A stretch of DNA of 64,000 nt from Platerodrilus igneus (taxonomy: Eukaryota; Arthropoda; Insecta; Coleoptera; Lycidae), in the NCBI GenBank assembly GCA_036346225.1, contig JARFIW010001323.1, forward strand, positions 806,001-870,000, in the 5' to 3' direction. The translations under genes were made by a program, and so were the position numbers. The notes under the pieces are model-generated. The model was not told the DNA's origin. It made no database searches and saw only the letters and a list, made by a program, of their open reading frames with translations. Position 1 is the first letter of the stretch. Every line of letters starts with the position of its first letter. Of the stretch, positions 11,290-24,563 are shown piece after piece.

Positions 11290-13308
11290 TCAGAATTTTG
11301 GGAATGTCTCACGTATTATCATTATATAGCCTTTTTCGCTCCTCTGTGTGCTGCCATCTCGGAGTGAGTTCCCCAATCACAAACGCTATAATTGCATTCA
11401 AGGACACCCACTTTACTCCCACAATTACTTTGCTGCCACATATTTGTTAGTGGCGGAACACTTCAACAGTGCTTGCTCTTATCTGAGCTCTTCATTTACA
11501 TTAAGATTTAACTAGATTTGAAATTGTTTTTTTTGTATTCACAAGCTGTGTTTTTTCAATAATGATTTGCTAAAAATGAAAAGGATAAGCTTAATCAGCG
11601 GCATAGAAAAAGAAAGTTAAAAGTAATCGGAACGTGTATATAACGGCACTGAATTAAAATAGGGTATATATTTTTATAGGCAATTAAAGCATTGCATGTA
11701 CAAATAGAGCTAATAAAGTTTTATTTAAATATTTTCAGAATTACGGGTGTTAAGGGGAGAAATTGCCTTAAACTTTGACGCTTTGTATATTCGAAACAGT
11801 GCGTTTCCGAAAACGATTTGTCGTACCTAGCTTTGCATTCTTTTTAAAAGTTTAATTATACGAGAATATAACATACGACAAAATTTGCACAGTTGTAAAA
11901 GCGGATTAAAACAACAACTAACAAGTAGACAACAAAAGAAAGAAAAGTGCATCGAGGCGCAGCCATCAATCGAGGTAATGTACCAGAAACCTCTGCAGGG
12001 TGCCATGGTTTTTAACGCGTTAGATGATTGTGTTGGGTTGGGGGTAATTCTTGTGGGGGTAGTAAACTATAGCCCACTACAGACAAATTTTATTTCCACT
12101 ACATTTGTATGTTATCCTTTCAGAACTTGCTAGAATTACGAAAAGCAACTACAATACATCTAAAGTTTATTAAACGAAACTTTAATGTAAGAAACACTTT
12201 CTATCAACCAACATGTTAACTTTTCTTTCAAATAAACTTTCGAAATTGTATCTTTTCGAATAGTATCTAACGTCACAAATGATTAGTGGCTAATTTTCTC
12301 GCCGTAGACAGTCTTTTATTTCATTATTCGATTATTGATTTGCTAGCCCCGGGCGAATATGGCGCTCTTTCAAACAATTAACCCCGTCAATAATAGGAGA
12401 TCATATTTGTGCTTGAACTTTTAACGTATGTTGGAAAGTGCAAATTATATAGTATTTCATCTCAAATTTTGCGATAAAGCGTAATTGTCTTAAATACTCC
12501 AGACGTCAAAACCTGAAAAGCTGTGTTTAACTTCACCACGTTCACTCACTAAGAAGACACCTTAATACATTACTCGTTTAATGTTTACTTCTGCCCCTCT
12601 GCAATAATATATTTTTGAAGATCTTAGGCATTCTCTTGCATTAAGTTACTTTTTGTCATGATCTATAGGTTTACTTCTTCGTTCAATTCATTCAATTTTA
12701 AATAATTTCATTAGGAACTATTGGAATGATATTTAAGCAAAACATTTTGTAAAATTGTATTTAGGACTGAAGTTTCAGGGATCAAATGGAAAATTTTTTT
12801 AATATAAAATCAGTCAACTAGCGGCTGTCCATGTATGATCTAATGCTATCGGTTCCATAGCATGTCTGAATAAATATGTTAGTTATAGGAAGTTATAGGA
12901 CGAGAGTGTGCATCTGCGTGCATGAGTGTGCGTGCGCGTGTAATTCAAACGTGTGTGTATGATCGCTTTCGTGCAGGAGATACATTTTTCCAAACTAGTC
13001 AAGTTTTAAGTAAATAAAGTAACATTAACTAGCATCTGTTATTTAAGCAATTAAGCCACGATTTACAATATCAAGATCCATTCATTCATATCGAACAATT
13101 AGTTTTTAAATAATCTACTGTCAGCGACTAGTATTCCTGAGATTTTGTAAATGAACGAGGGGGTGAACAGTTAAATGATGAGCTGAGTGCGTAAGTTAGT
13201 ATGTCTGTAAAACTGCATTAACATGCGCGGGTGCGCACGTTTATATTTACTAGCACAGATGGGCGGGTGTATGCTACGTGACACGTCAAGTCGAATAGTT
13301 GAATTATA
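11290..13308. other. Unassigned stretch upstream of the repeat array
   Basis: No gene is recognised. A frame at 11885-12133 has no family resemblance. A TGTG/GCGT-rich low-complexity patch lies at about 12905-12960. The words gattattgatttgctagccccgggc (12331-12356) resemble gattattgattttctataccccggg in array unit F (17430-17452), hinting at a remnant of the same family. Confidence 0.4.
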
Positions 13309-13320
13309 TATATATATATT

Positions 13321-15376
13321 GCTGTGAAACCTCCATCTTTCGTGAACTACGCTTTTCGCCTCGGCTGCTCACCTAATTTTATAAATCTCCTCATTCATAA
13401 AAATTAAACACATTCCTACCACAAACATCAACGTTAACTCTATTTACATCAATATTCAGAATACATTAAATTTTCAAATTAAATTTCAGCATAAAATTCA
13501 TTTTTTAAAAGGAATTTCAAAATTAATTTTATTATCACTTTAACGTGCATCCAGAATTCAAGTCCTTGTTGGATGCCTACTAATTAATATAACAATATAA
13601 GCAGACCGGAGTCTGAGTACAAAGGAGCATCTACCACCCTTTACGTTAATTAACCAGGTTTGTCTAATTGAGCTCAAAGACATACCCAAAGTTTCATCAT
13701 ATTCCCGAACATCAAAACAAAATACCCTTTTACTTAAACAAGCAAATTTCATCTTAAAATTAAACTTTTATGGTTAGAACAATTTCACTAATGTCCATTT
13801 AAAGTAAATCAATTATAAAGTCATTCAATACACACAAAATGTCAAACAAAATAGTATAATTTACCTGAAGGTTACTGTCCTCGTAGCTTCAAAGTATCGT
13901 TTCTTTAGTTAATCACACCATTCAACAGGATTATATTTACGGCTTCTGATTCTCTACGCTTTTAAAATTTGCTCCATCACCATCCATTCAAAGTCGTTTC
14001 TGGGCCTTTCCGGAACTCATCTGTGTTTATCTGACCCTTGATTCATGGATCCAGACACGTATTTGAACCATTTAATTATTAACACCCCCGAAAAATAGCA
14101 AAGAAATTCGTGCTTCTGTCACCCCTATACGCCAAAACTGCCTACTTTTGTGTATACATTCGTCGTTGTAAATTTTGCTAATTGGTACAGTGAAACTAAA
14201 TTTTATTACCTTGTATCTAAGTGCACTGAAGTACATTCATGTTAACACGTAAATAACAAGCTATTTTGAATCACTAAAATATACTAGCAAACTTTAAATT
14301 ATTTAATCAAACTAAAATGCACGGTTTAACATTTTCAATCAAGTCGCGTATGTACGAGCTTTTAACGCATCGAATCGTCAATAGTCTCAGAGAGCTTGTT
14401 TATATTCATCTCGGTATATATAGCAAAAAGCCTGTCTATCGGTCTGTTCCCCAAAACGGGTAATTCTAAAGAATTTCTCATGCCATGTTCCCAGTCTGCC
14501 GCTCGCGCGTCGATTTTACAATTTTCACTCGCCCCATTTAAATCTCAGAAAATTTCCACACGGCACGAAAGCATGTCCGAGAAAAACTAATTGATTTTGT
14601 ACAGAAATTGTTGTTCTACCTCTGATATTTGCATCCTATTTTTAACCAATTGTGACCCCCGTGACGTTGCTTGAATCCCGCCTTTTACAATATGTGTCTT
14701 TGCTTGACGCATTTTCTCTTTCCTTCTCTACCGTGTTCTTATTGGTGCAAATTGACACTCTTCATTATCGATTATTTTAGTCCACATGGAGTGTGAAATA
14801 ACCCAGCTTTAGCAATTCTCGTAACTATTATGCGACGTTTTCCCCAAGATTCCTTGAAACATTAATTATCTGCAAACTTTACGCCGAATGTGACATTTAA
14901 ACTACGCAGGTGTTCAAACATACTATTAATTCTCAGAGCTTTAATCCGTGGTATTTTAATCTTGGGTTTTTACAAGTTTCTATAGGTATTATATGTTATT
15001 AACGGTTTAATTAACTCCAATTAAAATTGATTTCTATCCTTTTCATTTTTAGCGAATACAACTTAAATATTAATTATTATAGGTACACTTTGTTTTACTA
15101 CCGGTTACTTAAATAGAGTTAATTAAGATAAATTTTGCACGTAATTTCTCTTTGTTTAGAAATAATTACATTACACGCAGAGCTTTTCAATACTGCTTCT
15201 TTTGATATAAAGCGTCTTATAAATAATTTAAATTTCTTATTTTACTGAAACAACCGAGTTTATTTATGCTTCATGGTTTTAATAAAGCGTATTATTTAAT
15301 GAAATTCCTTATACACGGTGATTAAAATTATTTGATGTGATTATTTAATTTTCTACCCTGGTCTAAATATGAGTAA
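13321..15376 (-). repeat. Array unit B
   Basis: Read on the minus strand, this unit has TATATATA (14415-14422), GCTCTCTGAG (14386-14395) and CAGGTAA (13861-13867), giving a first exon-like segment of about 525 bp. It is collinear with unit C from the 3' end at the TA tract to the far end at ..accctggtctaaatatgagtaa.., which makes these two the closest pair. The frames at 13558-13752 and 14396-14590 are not conserved as proteins in unit C. Confidence 0.75.
14386..14422 (-). promoter_or_regulatory. Core promoter of unit B
   Basis: TATATATA is followed about 20-27 bp downstream by GCTCTCTGAG on the minus strand. It lies at the same place in the unit as in C, D and E. Confidence 0.55.
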
Positions 15377-15383
15377 TATATAT

Positions 15384-15420
<37 letters not shown>

Positions 15421-15422
<2 letters not shown>

Positions 15423-15451
15423 GAGTTCCAGAGACTGACCCGGATCCACAG

Positions 15452-15485
<34 letters not shown>

Positions 15486-15514
15486 AGTTCAGAGACTGAC
15501 CCCAGGATCCACAG

Positions 15515-15552
<38 letters not shown>

Positions 15553-15582
15553 GGATCCCGGGATCAGTCTTTGGAACTCCCT
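15421..15582. repeat. Opposed unit 3' ends around TA tracts
   Basis: Two plus-oriented ends (15421-15453 and 15485-15517: gagttc.agagactgacc..ggatccacagca) and one minus-oriented end (15547-15582: tgttgtggatcccgggatcagtc) surround TA tracts. Together they form an imperfect inverted repeat. It could be the product of repeated insertion of ends into one microsatellite or of foldback replication. Confidence 0.85.
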
Positions 15583-17708
15583 AACAATCTATTCAAATGC
15601 TAACGTTGGGCCGTCATAAGACTGCTGTGAATCCGCGGATTAAAGTTTAAGAATCGAGAGTGAGTCATTAAATACTTTTCAAAATAAAAAATTCACAATA
15701 AAAAAAATTTCTTACCCTGATTTCTGCTTCAAAATATCTTACACAGCTTCCCTGGCTAGCTCAGCTGTGCCACTTCTCGGATACCTAAATTTACAATCAT
15801 TCTTTCTTCCCACTCACACACCATTCAATAAAATCATCAAATAATACAACAATCATACAATCTTTATTTACCGCTATTTACAAACAATTATTCACAGATA
15901 TATACAATTTGGTTACAATTCAATAAGCGATATTTTTGTAAAGTCCTTGTTTTAAATTTTTATTAGTAAACACATTTAATACAATTGGAGTAGATGGGCC
16001 CCAAATAATACCCTATATTTATTTCACACTGGAGTATGGTGAGCTCATAATAACCCAGTTTATTAATGTATGCCTTTTACCTTGCATAAAATTCCTACAA
16101 AACAAATAAACCCATGTACCCTTAACAATCCAATTTAAATTCGTAATGAAATTTAGTGAGCTTTACATACACCTTTTTTTCAATATTTAAAATACCCTAA
16201 TAATTGTCAAGTACACGTATCTTTTCCAATACGTTAAATAACCATAAATAACCATCAAAGTTCACTCACACATCACAAATAATTCCAACAGTTTATCAAA
16301 TAACAGCAAATTCAAATGAGTTACCTGGAAATGCTTCAAGTCCCATCTCCTTCGATGATGCTCTATCCTCCAGAACTCCTTGGGTTCGTGACTATGTGCT
16401 CTGATCCTCCAGAACCCCTTAGCTTCGTGATTATACGCTCTGATCCTCCAGATAGATGATAACCTCAGTATACGCCGTGCTCGTTGCTACCAATTACAAT
16501 TCCATCCCAGCATCCAAATTCACGTATATTATACTTGTGTTTATTGATTTATTAGCTTGTTATGGTATTAGTTGGACCTCGGTTAATTAAATTCACTCGA
16601 CACTACACCCGTTAATAACTACAAGACCTCAACTTTACCACGTTATAAGTGCTAATACTATTTTTACTGAATCATACAATTTTTCAATACATCCAAGCGT
16701 CGGTTGATTATTATACGTAGTCTAAAGCGATGAAAATACAAAGAGAATAAAAGAATCAAAAGAGAACGAGCCCTATTCTCTCCGAGTATTTACATCCTTA
16801 AAGCACCACCACCACTAGGCCACACTTCCCGCGAAATACTTAATTTAAAATAATACTTCTGCAAATTTTAATCTAACTGACATAAAGCTCCCAGAAATTT
16901 ACCTCGTGGACGTGCAATTTAATCCGAAAAATCGCATTTACCTGTCGCGTGTTTGTCCGTTGTAAAACTACTCGTTTGAACCAATCATACAGTTCTGTGT
17001 CGTCATAAAACTCCGCTAGTAATATTTTTATCCCTGTCTTATGCATATTAGATGTCGCGTTCCAACCCCACTTGAGTTATATAAAATCGATATCGCTGAC
17101 CGCGTCGTCTGACTCCACGTGGATTAAGTACGTGCGTTTTGAAACCAATGCTTTTATACCCGTTTTTACCTGTAGCATATTATTGATCGTGCATCCCTTC
17201 TACTCTTTAAGAAACTTTGTTAGCTTTTATTTGAAGCCACTGACGGTTGGAAATATATTCTATGAAACCCGCTTTATTATGTTTATAAATACGAAGAAGG
17301 TAACCTTTGCAAACATGCAGGTGTTCTTAATTATCGACCGTTTAAAATAACAATTCTAGGAGCTTATATTTTACGGTATTCGATGCAATTGACGTCTTTG
17401 TTTGCTACCACGAACTCTTTTGCCTTGGGATTATTGATTTTCTATACCCCGGGTGCGTTTTCTAATGTTATTACACGTTGAATTAAAATAAATTAAATTA
17501 ATTATGCGTTTCTATTTGTTTTTAAAAACTGGTTTTCTTTATGGACCTATTACTTTTCAATCATGAATTATAAAAATACGTCAATACTTGTTCGTTTAAA
17601 TTAAATAAATAAAATAAATTTTGCGCGTAAATAATTAGTTCTTTTCTCTATACAGGGTGTTTGAAATTGTATTGCTTATCCCAAATTTAACCCTTTGAAT
17701 CCATAACA
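15547..17708 (-). repeat. Array unit F
   Basis: The minus-strand landmarks are a degraded TATA box TGTAAATA (16787-16794), GGGCTC (16768-16773) and CAGGTAA (16321-16327). A 39-bp minisatellite with core tcctccagaaccccttagcttcgtga lies at 16360-16460, inside the presumed exon. The 3' part shares the gctaacgttgggccgtcataa block with a cluster at 55.4 kb, and the gtagatgggcc..tatggtgagctca block with unit A. Confidence 0.65.
16768..16794 (-). promoter_or_regulatory. Degraded core promoter of unit F
   Basis: TGTAAATA stands where the other units have TATAWAWA, and GGGCTCGTTCTC replaces GGCTCTCTTA. The position in the unit is conserved, but activity is doubtful. Confidence 0.35.
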
Positions 17709-17715
17709 ATATATA

Positions 17716-19856
17716 TTGCTGTAATACCACCAAAATTCGGATACTCCGCTTTTCGAATCGAGCCCCTACGAATTGGATGTCCAGAATGCTGTGAATCCTA
17801 CGAAAAGCTATTTATTACTTTAACTGTGTTGGTCCATTGACTTTCTTCTGTTAATCGCCTCGGCTGCTCCCCTAGATAACTTTCGTCCTCATTCATAAAA
17901 AAACAAACACATTCCTACCACAAACACGAACGTTAACTCTATTTACATTAATATTCACAATACATTAAAATTTCAAAATTAAATTTTGGCATAAATTTCA
18001 GTATCAGATATTTTCAAGATTACATTTATTATCATTTAAATGTGCATCCTGAATTAAAGTCCTTGTTGGATGCCTACTAATTAATATAACAATATATGCA
18101 GACCGGAGTCTGAGTACAAAGGGAGCATCTACCACCCCTTTACGTTAATTAACCAGGTTCGTCTAATTGAGCTCAAAGACATACCCAAATTTTCATCATA
18201 ATCCAGAACATCAATACTAAATACCCCTTTCTACTTAAACAAGCAAATTTCACGTTAAAATTAAAATTTTATTGTTAGTATAATCTCACTAATGTCCATT
18301 TAAAGTAAATCAATTATAAAGTCATTCAACACACACCAAAATGTCAAACAAAATAGTATAATTTACCTGAAGGTTACTGCACTCGTAGCTTCAATGTACA
18401 TCGTCCCTTTTGTTAATCACACCATTCCAACTGGGTTATATTTACAGCTTCTGATTCTCAACGCTTTAAAAATTTTCTCCATCACCATTTATTTAAAGTT
18501 GTTTCTGGGCTTTTCCGGAACTCATCTGTGTATATCTGACCCTTGTTTTGTAGATCCAGACACATTTATGAACCATTTAATCATTAACACCTCCGAAAAA
18601 TAGCAAAGAAATTCATACTTCTTTCACCAATATACGCCAAAACTGCCTACTTTTGGTGTATTCATTTGTCGTTGTAAATTTTACTAATTGGTACAGTGAT
18701 ACTAAATTTTATTACCTTGTATCTAAGTGCACTCAAGTACATTCATGTTAGCACGTAAATAACAAACTGTTTTAAATCACCAAAATATACGAGCAAACTT
18801 TAAATTATTCTATCAAACTAAAATGCACTGTTTAACGTATTGAATCAAGTCGCGGATGTAAGAGAGCTTGTTCATATTCACCTGGGTATATATAGAAGTT
18901 AGCCTGTCTGTCGGTCGAGTCCTCAAAACGGGCAATTCTAAAGAATTTCGCATGCTAAGTTCCCAGTCCGCAGCTCGGCATGCGATTTTTACGAATTTTG
19001 TACTCGCCCCAGTTAAATCTCAGAAATTTCAACACGGCACGCAAACATGTCCGAGAATAACTAATTAAATTTTGTACAGAAATTGTTGTTTCTACCTCTC
19101 ATATGTGCATCTTATTTTCAACCAATCGTGACCCTCGTGACGTTGCTCATATCACGCCTTTAATTATTAATGTCTTTGTCTTACGCACATTATCTTTCCT
19201 TCTCTAACCTGTTCTTAGTGGTGCAAATTGATATTCCTTACTATCGATTATTTCAGTCCATGTGGACTATCTAGGTTAAATAACCCCGTATCGCGCCTTC
19301 CCGTGAATATTAAGCCCCGGTTTCTCCAAGATTCTTTGTAACCATTAATTATCTGCAAAATTTACGCAGAATGAGCTTTTTAAACTACGCAGGTGTTCAA
19401 ACATAATATTAATTCTCAGAGCTTTATTTTCTGGTATTATAATCCTGGATTTTCACAGACTTTTATGCTTATTATTAATAATGGTTTAATTAACTCCAAT
19501 TAAAATTGACTTCTATCCTTTCATTTTTAGCGAATACAAATTAAATATTAATTATTATTTGTACACTTTGTTTAATACCGGTTACTTAAAATAGGGTTAA
19601 TTAATATAAATTTTGCACGTAATTTCCATTTGTTTCTTTCTTAGGAATAATTAAATTACACGTAGAGCTTTTTAATACTGTTTCTTTTGATATAAAGCGT
19701 CTTGTACATGATTTAAATCTCTTATTTTTACTGAAACGACCGAATTTATTTATGCTTCATGGTTTTAATAAAGCGTACTTTTTCCCAAAGCTTCTACACG
19801 GTGATTAAAATTATTTGATGTGATTATTTAATTTTCTACCCTGGTCTGAATATGAG

Positions 19857-19857
<1 letters not shown>
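17716..19857 (-). repeat. Array unit C
   Basis: The unit is collinear with unit B at roughly 80-85% by eye, including gcagaccggagtctgagtac and acacggtgattaaaatta. Minus-strand landmarks are TATATATA (18887-18894), GCTCTCTTA (18859-18867) and CAGGTAA (18363-18369). The frames at 18394-18603 and 18868-19068 differ from B by indels and are not coding. Confidence 0.75.
18859..18894 (-). promoter_or_regulatory. Core promoter of unit C
   Basis: TATATATA and then GCTCTCTTA about 20 bp downstream on the minus strand, conserved with B, D, E and A. Confidence 0.55.
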
Positions 19858-19890
<33 letters not shown>

Positions 19891-19892
<2 letters not shown>

Positions 19893-22080
19893 CTGTGAGC
19901 TAATGCTCTCGTTTATACTAATTCGAGTCCCACCCTTTGGGCGTCAAATGCTACAAACGTTCGATGCTGCTTATATAATTAAAAAACTTAATATATTTCT
20001 GCTTCTCAACGAAGTATGCCACGGCTGCTCAGCTGCTTTCTGTAAATCAAACTAACTACTAAAAAAATTTTGCTATAGTAAATCGCCTATATTTATTAAT
20101 ATATTTATAGAACAGATACGCCAAGATCAGCATACAACTCCTCGTTCACTCATTATTTATACATTATACACATCCTCTTTATGAAAACAACACATTTCAC
20201 ATGTCACAATACATTTTGAAATCAATAATTACCCCAGATAAATATTTACAATTATATTATCATAGAAAGTAACAGGGCTTTACCACAGTCTTTACTTAAA
20301 CTCCGGTTTTAGTACGAGCTCATAGTAAAACCTTAATCTTTTGTGCCAACTTTTGCACAACAATCCCCCAAAAGTATCCTTTTACCTTGTACATACCAAA
20401 TATTGTTAATATCATAAGTCATTTCTAAACCTAAATTCCTACATAAAATACAGTACAATAATGCAACAGAAATAGTTAAATCCGTAATTCTTCCTAAGTT
20501 TATCTTTTTAGTTCATAACATTATACCCACAATGCACAGAAACGCCTGTTTATACATATATGCAAACAAAAGCAACAGTTACCTGGTTTCTATCACTACC
20601 CCCTGGACTGCCATCATACCATTAACGAATGATGCCTACAGGAACACACAATATGGATTGCAATTACCACGACTGCTAGTTGTAACCATATCACCAAAGA
20701 GTTATCTTGTTTCCCACCTCCATACTGCATTAAGACTCCCAAACCTCTTCTATAAAGTGTAGGTAATCAACCAGTTTAACCAAACACTATCTTTTACTTT
20801 ATTTTTAATTTTATACTTAGCACACTTAATGCAAATTAAAATGTAACAGTTTCACTTACATAAACAGAACTTTTATGCAACTCGTAAACGTATTAATACT
20901 TCGAGCCGTCAGCTGATTGTAAAGTGCAAGCCTAAAGGGACGTACGCTTACTAGAAACTTAGAGAGCCTCACCGCCATTCGTTGAGGTTTATATATGCTT
21001 CTTCTGTCCCTCTAAAATTTGTAAATTCCGTCAATACAAACAAACATTCAATTCTTAAAACTTCCAACGGATACATTTTTCCACAACCACTTTAACTAAC
21101 GTATACATTTCTCTGTATTTCTTTTCCAACCGAAGACTATTTCTTCGAAAACTTAAGTTTAAGCTCACAACAACGCACGTACTAACATTATTTTTTCGTA
21201 TTCGTTCTGACAACACTTTTCAAAACATTTCCTTGAAAATTGAATCCCTACTGGTAAAAGTTATTGTTTAAAACACGCTTCTAATAATACGTATTATAGC
21301 TATCTTGCTTCAATACATACGCGTTAAATCACCTGTCTACTTTGTCTGCCATCCCAGTTGTCCATAAACGTTAAAGTTCCATCTCTGCTTATCTCACTCA
21401 TACCCATTCTATCAAATAATCTATCTTTGTTTACTGATTTGTAAGTTTTATTGTAACTGACAAAATCACCCTCTTCTTAAGTTTAAACTATGTTTATGTT
21501 CACACGTGATATTTCTATCTTACTTCTACCCATTCTAACTAATAACCCCTTTTTGTTTCGCTGTTGGCAAGCAGTATTTGTAACTGACTAATTACCCATT
21601 CCAAAACTATAAATTAATTTTTAATTGACAGAGCCGGCCAACCTCACTTAGAATTGCCTGTTATTTGTGTCGTCTTATTTATTAACGATACTTCAAAAGC
21701 TTCGTTCAAATTTAACTACCACCTTTACTGTTATAAACATTACGTAGAACTACAACGATTTAAATGTACATCTCCCTTTTGCTATTATTTAACTCTGAAG
21801 GTTACATTGGTTTATAATATGAAATGTACAATGTTTTATACTTCTTAAATACAACGGTTGAAATATGTTTATCATATAACACACGCTATTTTAATTAGTA
21901 TTCATCGTTAAAAAATGATGCTAAATTAACTTTAGCTTACTGAAATTATTCAATAAAATTATTAATTTCTACTCTAAAGAAAAGCGCGCCACCTTGTTAT
22001 TTGTATTTTCTATGCTGAATCCTGAAACAATTACCAAATTGAATACTAATGCTATTTTAACCCCCAAATATCACAGAATA

Positions 22081-22082
<2 letters not shown>
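19891..22082 (-). repeat. Array unit E
   Basis: Minus-strand landmarks are TATATAAA (20988-20995), GGCTCTCTAA (20959-20968) and CAGGTAA (20579-20585). The 3' end reads CTCACAGCA beside the TA tract. A gtgccac/ggctgctcagct block near 20018-20036 matches the ccacggctagct block of A, F and G. The far end reads TATTCTGTGATA, like units D and G. Confidence 0.7.
20959..20995 (-). promoter_or_regulatory. Core promoter of unit E
   Basis: TATATAAA and then GGCTCTCTAA about 20 bp downstream on the minus strand. Confidence 0.55.

Positions 22083-22126
<44 letters not shown>
22083..22126. repeat. (TA)n microsatellite between units E and D
   Basis: About 22 TA dinucleotides. The start-side ends of E (minus) and D (plus) meet here, both with CTGTGAT close to the tract. 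Confidence 0.95.
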
Positions 22127-24487
22127 TGTGATGATTAAGGCTAACCATGTGTAAATAAGCCAAGTATGTATTTATGTAAGCACCCTGTATATAAAAAACA
22201 AGAATTTATTTATTACGCTTCAAATTAATTAAATTGGTATAAAAACGAACAGTGTAATATGTGGGTTCAAACCAATAATTTATTTATTACGCTTAAAATT
22301 ATTTAGATTGGGATAAAAGGGCATATTTTAATGAAGGTTCAAATCAATAATTTGTATACGTTAATTTAATGCAAGGTTGAAAATTGCATACAAAATTTGC
22401 AGTATTAAAGCTCTGCAGGGTAAAAGTAAATAATTTAGTAACGTACGCTTATTAAATTCGTAATATGCTACAATGTTTGAGACAGCAAAACAAGTTGAAA
22501 TAAGCCAAGGAGTTCAGAGAACAAAAGCTTAGAGTAGATAAGCAATTCTGGTGAAGACTAGAATACGTACGAAAACATTTCACAGTATTGTCCAACGGGT
22601 AGATACAAGGTTAACAAGCAGAGGACTATTCTGCAAACAAATCAATAAAATTAAGGGACAGAGAATCGTTATAAAGTAACAGAGGAAGATGGAAAATATA
22701 GCAGGTGGCTAAATGACAAACAGTTTTCAAGCGCGTGACAGAAGAGTGTGTTTTAAAATTAAATAAGCGGGACGGAGATGCAACATGTTTGTGAACGTTA
22801 TTAATTTATCAAGGCGCACGTGTAGGATGAGCACTAACCGCAGACGACATGGCAATAGTGGGACTATTAAAAGGACGGAAAATATGCGGTAGATAAAGAT
22901 AGTAGGGTGGAAATAACGTCGACATTGTAAGTAGAAAAACAAGACAAAAACAAGAAAAGGTGGTTATTAGAGCGTTGGTGGAATAAAAATATAGACGCGG
23001 ACATAAGAGGCGTGCTTTGGATTTGTTAAAGGGAATAGTAGAGGGACAGATTTCACGGAAAATACGGACGGTCGGCTAGTTTAATTGGTTTTTCGGAGTA
23101 AAGTGTCGTTGGAGTGGTGAAATTCTTAGTTTCGAAAGTTCGTTATTTGTTGTGTACAAGAAAATTTTGTGGAATTGTGTGGCGGTTGCTAGAGTTTGAA
23201 GAAGGCAGAGTGAAAATACGTGACAAAAGGGGGGGGGATGAGCTTATATAAGCGTTGCCATAGGTGGCAGGGCTCTCTTATTTTCTGATTCACTTCGCTT
23301 ACATTGAGTATCATTGAGACGACATCCTAATTTAAAAACCGGGTGATAGTGCAGCCCGTCGAATATTATTGTAAGTGTTATAAAAGCACAAGTAGGTGCA
23401 ATTAAAGTAAACGGGCTGAACATTTTTATAAATAATTATAACAAATAATGCTGGATATTACTGATGTAAGCGATTGAATTACATTTTGAACGAGAGTGCT
23501 GGTTGGACGTTATGTGAAGTTTGGACTCTGGATGGGTAGCTGTATGGAAGGCATCCATAAATCGTTGGGGAATTGGATAAATGAGTCGAGATGGAATGGT
23601 TGTCCTAGTTAGAAAGCAGAAATAGGGTGTAGTCCAGGAACGTGAGCTTGGTGGACGTCATCTACTGAAGTGGTGTTTCCGAAGAACACTCCAGGTAACG
23701 AATTCTTTTTATTGAACTGTTGTGCTGGTATTGAATTATAAAAACCATGAGTGATTTGAGTTACTTGGTAAAACATTTATGAACTAAAAATTAATTTGAT
23801 TAACATATGGAAAAGACACTTTTCTATTTTAAATTTGAGCATGTTAATACATGAATAATATTGTTATTTGATGTAAGGAGTAAACGGGTCTCTAGTGTAG
23901 TTTGATATTGCAGTGTTTTAAGCATACAGTATAAAGAAGGTTTATACTGAGCACACCATAGGCCTGGGAAAAGTAAATTTAAGGTTTCAGGATAGGCCCA
24001 TATACTTTTAAAGGAAATGTTGAAGTATAGAGGAACATAAAAGCCCCGAGACGTTTAGATTGAACTAAAGTGTGAAATGTTTTACTGTAAATAAATTGTA
24101 GATATTGAGATTGTATGAAGCATAATTTATATCATATGAATAAAGTGGTGTATGTTTTTGTCGAAAAATTTTATTTTGAATTTTTAATTTTTTCTAATAT
24201 AAAGGTGTTGAGAGAATGAGTAGCGGTAGAAGATTAGCTAGGGGAAGCATAAATTGTTTTATTTAGGTAAAGATGGGAGGAGTTTGGTTTTGAGTTCAGC
24301 TAGGGCAAGTAGAAATTCATAAGTGGGGCACGATTCTAAAAGGGATCCACAGCAATTATTATGATAGCATAAGAGGGGCACGATTTAGCAAGCCGATTCA
24401 AAAGAATCCACTGCAATTATTATGACAGCCCAACAGTGGGGCACGATTACTGGACGTTTATCACATCGGCGTACGGCGTTATCATAT

Positions 24488-24489
<2 letters not shown>
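22127..24489 (+). repeat. Array unit D (inverted relative to the others)
   Basis: This unit is plus-oriented. TATATAAG (23245-23252), GGGCTCTCTTA (23270-23280) and CAGGTAA (23692-23698) give a presumed first exon of about 420 bp. A block at 23940-24000 is the reverse complement of the ggtgagctca..gggccta block of unit A. AATAAA words occur near 24140. Near the 3' end a 75-bp module (ggggcacgatt ... ccac.gcaattattatga.agc) is repeated about 2.5 times at 24327-24448. Confidence 0.75.
23245..23280 (+). promoter_or_regulatory. Core promoter of unit D
   Basis: This is the clearest example: TATATAAG, then GGGCTCTCTTA about 25 bp downstream. The only inverted unit keeps the same layout, so the landmark order is a property of the unit and not of the surrounding DNA. 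Confidence 0.6.
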
Positions 24490-24525
<36 letters not shown>

Positions 24526-24563
24526 ATATGGTAACGCCGTACGCCGATGTGATAAACGTCCAG
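24450..24563. repeat. Near-perfect palindrome centred on (TA)n
   Basis: Arms of about 41 bp (24450-24490 and 24523-24563; containing ggacgtttatcacatcgg and its complement) differ at one position and flank about 16 TA dinucleotides. They are the 3' ends of units D (plus) and G (minus) meeting head on. Confidence 0.95.

Noticed and set aside
11885..12133. 82-codon plus frame with GVGLGVILVGVV
   Set aside because: Short hydrophobic run only, no homologous copy in the window and no promoter or signal that would support a gene.
22727..22942. 71-codon minus-strand frame in unit D
   Set aside because: No counterpart in other units and no family resemblance; the unit is read on the plus strand.
24491..24522. 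TA tract with palindromic flanks as a replication origin
   Set aside because: All TA tracts sit at unit borders and the arms are unit ends, so the element junction explains the palindrome.
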